DNA of 7,189 bases from an uncultured bacterium. Lineage in GTDB: Bacteria > Bacteroidota > Bacteroidia > Chitinophagales > CAIOSU01. The stretch covers positions 1 to 7,189 of the forward strand of contig CAIOSU010000024.1 in the NCBI GenBank assembly GCA_903861055.1. The letters run 5' to 3'. The position numbers and the translations under genes were made by a program. The notes beneath the pieces are model-generated. The model made no database searches and was not told the DNA's origin. It was given only the letters and a program-made list of their open reading frames with translations. Shown here one piece after another: positions 6,489 through 7,189 of the stretch (positions are counted from its first letter, which is position 1; every line of letters starts with the position of its first letter).

Positions 6489-7189
6489 TTATTTGTTATT
6501 AAATATTAGCCAGGCAGCAGGATTTTCTTGCTGCCTTTTTGTTTCCAATAACTGGTAAGCAGTGGTAGCAACATTCCCGGCAGGCAGTGCAACACGGTAA
6601 AGTCCATTAGCGGGTATGGTAATTAACCCTGAAAGGGCTTTATGCTCCTTTATATAGTTATTGGCATTACGCTTACTTGAATACGCACCTAACACGATAT
6701 AATAGCCAGCATCAATATCGTTGGTTTGTATTTCGGTGATGTGCGGCATCACAACACTGGTTGGTTCTTTTACTACTTCGGCAGGTGGAGTAGTGTTTGT
6801 TGAGGGTGTAACTGTTTCATTAGCAGTTAGCTCTTCAATAACAGGAACTGTTGTTACTGTATCCAGCGCACCACTCAATACAAGGGTGCCAGCTGCTACA
6901 GGGTCGGCAGCAATATTGATTTGTGTGGTGCTGGGTGTTTCATTGCTTGCCCCCAATAACAGCTCTGGCTTAAAAAAGCCAAAGTTTTCCAGAGCAATAG
7001 GTTGCAAGTAAATGTCTTTTGCGATAAATATGGCCAAAACCAACATAGCCGCCAACGATAAACCATAAGTGCCAAGCAAGCTTTTGGTTTTACCGCTTGC
7101 ACGTGCGGGTTGCAAAGGAGCACTCTCTGGTGTTTCAATTGCCTGTTCGGTCACCGTGTCGAATATTTGACGGTAATGAACGGGTTTAA
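6489..7189 (-). CDS. SPOR-domain single-pass membrane protein (5' partial)
   Basis: The frame is open to the right edge. A GTG at 7154 could be read as a start, but 11 further in-frame codons upstream (KPVHYRQIFDT) look like coding sequence, so the N-terminus is probably outside the window. Numbering from the GTG as 1: a transmembrane helix lies at about 26-47 (LLGTYGLSLAAMLVLAIF and onward). A Thr/Pro/Val/Glu-rich linker spans about 50-145. A SPOR domain fills about 149-217, with GYYIVLGAYSS, ANNYIKEHK, GLYRVAL and NPAAWLI. SPOR domains bind septal peptidoglycan lacking stem peptides, so this end should lie in the periplasm. The layout resembles Bacteroidota proteins with an N-terminal HU-like CCDC81 region, a membrane helix and a terminal SPOR domain, but that N-terminal part is not visible here. 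It converges on the porP/sprF-like gene, with 32 bases between their stops. Confidence 0.85.
   Translation of the reverse strand, partial: KPVHYRQIFDTVTEQAIETPESAPLQPARASGKTKSLLGTYGLSLAAMLVLAIFIAKDIYLQPIALENFGFFKPELLLGASNETPSTTQINIAADPVAAGTLVLSGALDTVTTVPVIEELTANETVTPSTNTTPPAEVVKEPTSVVMPHITEIQTNDIDAGYYIVLGAYSSKRNANNYIKEHKALSGLITIPANGLYRVALPAGNVATTAYQLLETKRQQENPAAWLIFNNK
6504..6710 (-). other. C-terminal SPOR domain
   Basis: About 69 residues with the two-repeat strand-helix pattern of SPOR (Sporulation-related) domains: a first strand GYYIVLGAYSS, a helix with RNANNYIKEH, a strand around LITIPANGLYRVAL, and a second helix and strand AYQLLETKR to AAWLIF. The family binds denuded glycan strands at division sites. 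The domain is complete to the protein's C-terminus, with only three residues after the last strand. Confidence 0.85.
6512..6540 (+). terminator. Rho-independent terminator of the surface protein / PorP-SprF operon
   Basis: AGGCAGCA (6512-6519) pairs perfectly with TGCTGCCT (6529-6536). A G-T wobble and a G-C pair extend the stem to 10 base pairs around a 5-base loop (6522-6526). The stem is followed by TTTTT and, after one G, TTT. The orientation fits the plus-strand operon, ending 56 bases downstream of its last stop codon. The element lies inside the last codons of the convergent SPOR gene (its QENPAAWL region). On the minus strand there is no T-run after the stem, so it should not stop that gene's transcript. 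Confidence 0.78.

Noticed and set aside
6721..7011. Plus-strand open frame of 96 codons opposite the SPOR gene
   Set aside because: It lies wholly antisense to a well-supported gene and reads as the complement of its Thr/Val-rich linker, with no recognisable domain.
6896..7138. Minus-strand 80-codon frame overlapping the SPOR membrane segment
   Set aside because: It is another reading frame of the SPOR gene with no family features.
7152..7154. GTG as the true start of the SPOR gene
   Set aside because: In-frame codons continue upstream to the edge with protein-like content, and no ribosome-binding site is evident before the GTG.

Overview
The window suggests a member of the Bacteroidota. 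The evidence is a very long PKD-repeat surface protein ending in a type B sorting domain of the type IX secretion system (T9SS), a PorP/SprF-family outer-membrane protein directly after it, and a membrane-anchored SPOR protein of a type common in that phylum. Base composition is moderate (not extreme in A+T or G+C). No Shine-Dalgarno sequence precedes the one internal start that can be judged, which is usual for Bacteroidota. The genus cannot be determined from what is visible.

Layout. Positions 1-5430 (+) hold the 3' part (about 1,809 codons) of a giant secreted protein. The frame is open at the left edge, and its first codons read like the end of a signal peptide (KAQ followed by LSASF), so probably only the start and most of the signal peptide are missing. 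The visible protein has about 15 PKD-like modules, two immunoglobulin-like 'WSP' modules, a sixteenth PKD module, two more Ig-like modules, and a C-terminal type B (CHU_C / gliding-motility-associated) sorting domain. Six bases later, on the same strand, lies a complete 339-codon PorP/SprF-family gene (5437-6456). A strong rho-independent terminator for this strand (6512-6540) follows; it lies inside the 3' end of the convergent gene. That gene (6489 to the right edge, minus strand) encodes a single-pass membrane protein with a C-terminal SPOR domain. It is truncated at its N-terminus by the window edge.

How the genes work together. The first two genes look like a substrate/partner cassette: a long surface filament or adhesin exported by the T9SS, and the outer-membrane PorP/SprF-like protein that such type B substrates need for secretion or anchoring (precedent: SprB and SprF of Flavobacterium johnsoniae). 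The convergent SPOR gene is probably a separate transcription unit with a cell-envelope or division-related role.

I see no CRISPR array, tRNA, rRNA, transposase, attachment site or phage gene, and no stretch over 300 bases lacks a gene. I found no convincing undescribed system. The points most worth a second look are the module order and aspartate gradient of the giant protein, its regular cysteine pairs, the terminator embedded in a convergent coding region, and the truncated SPOR protein.
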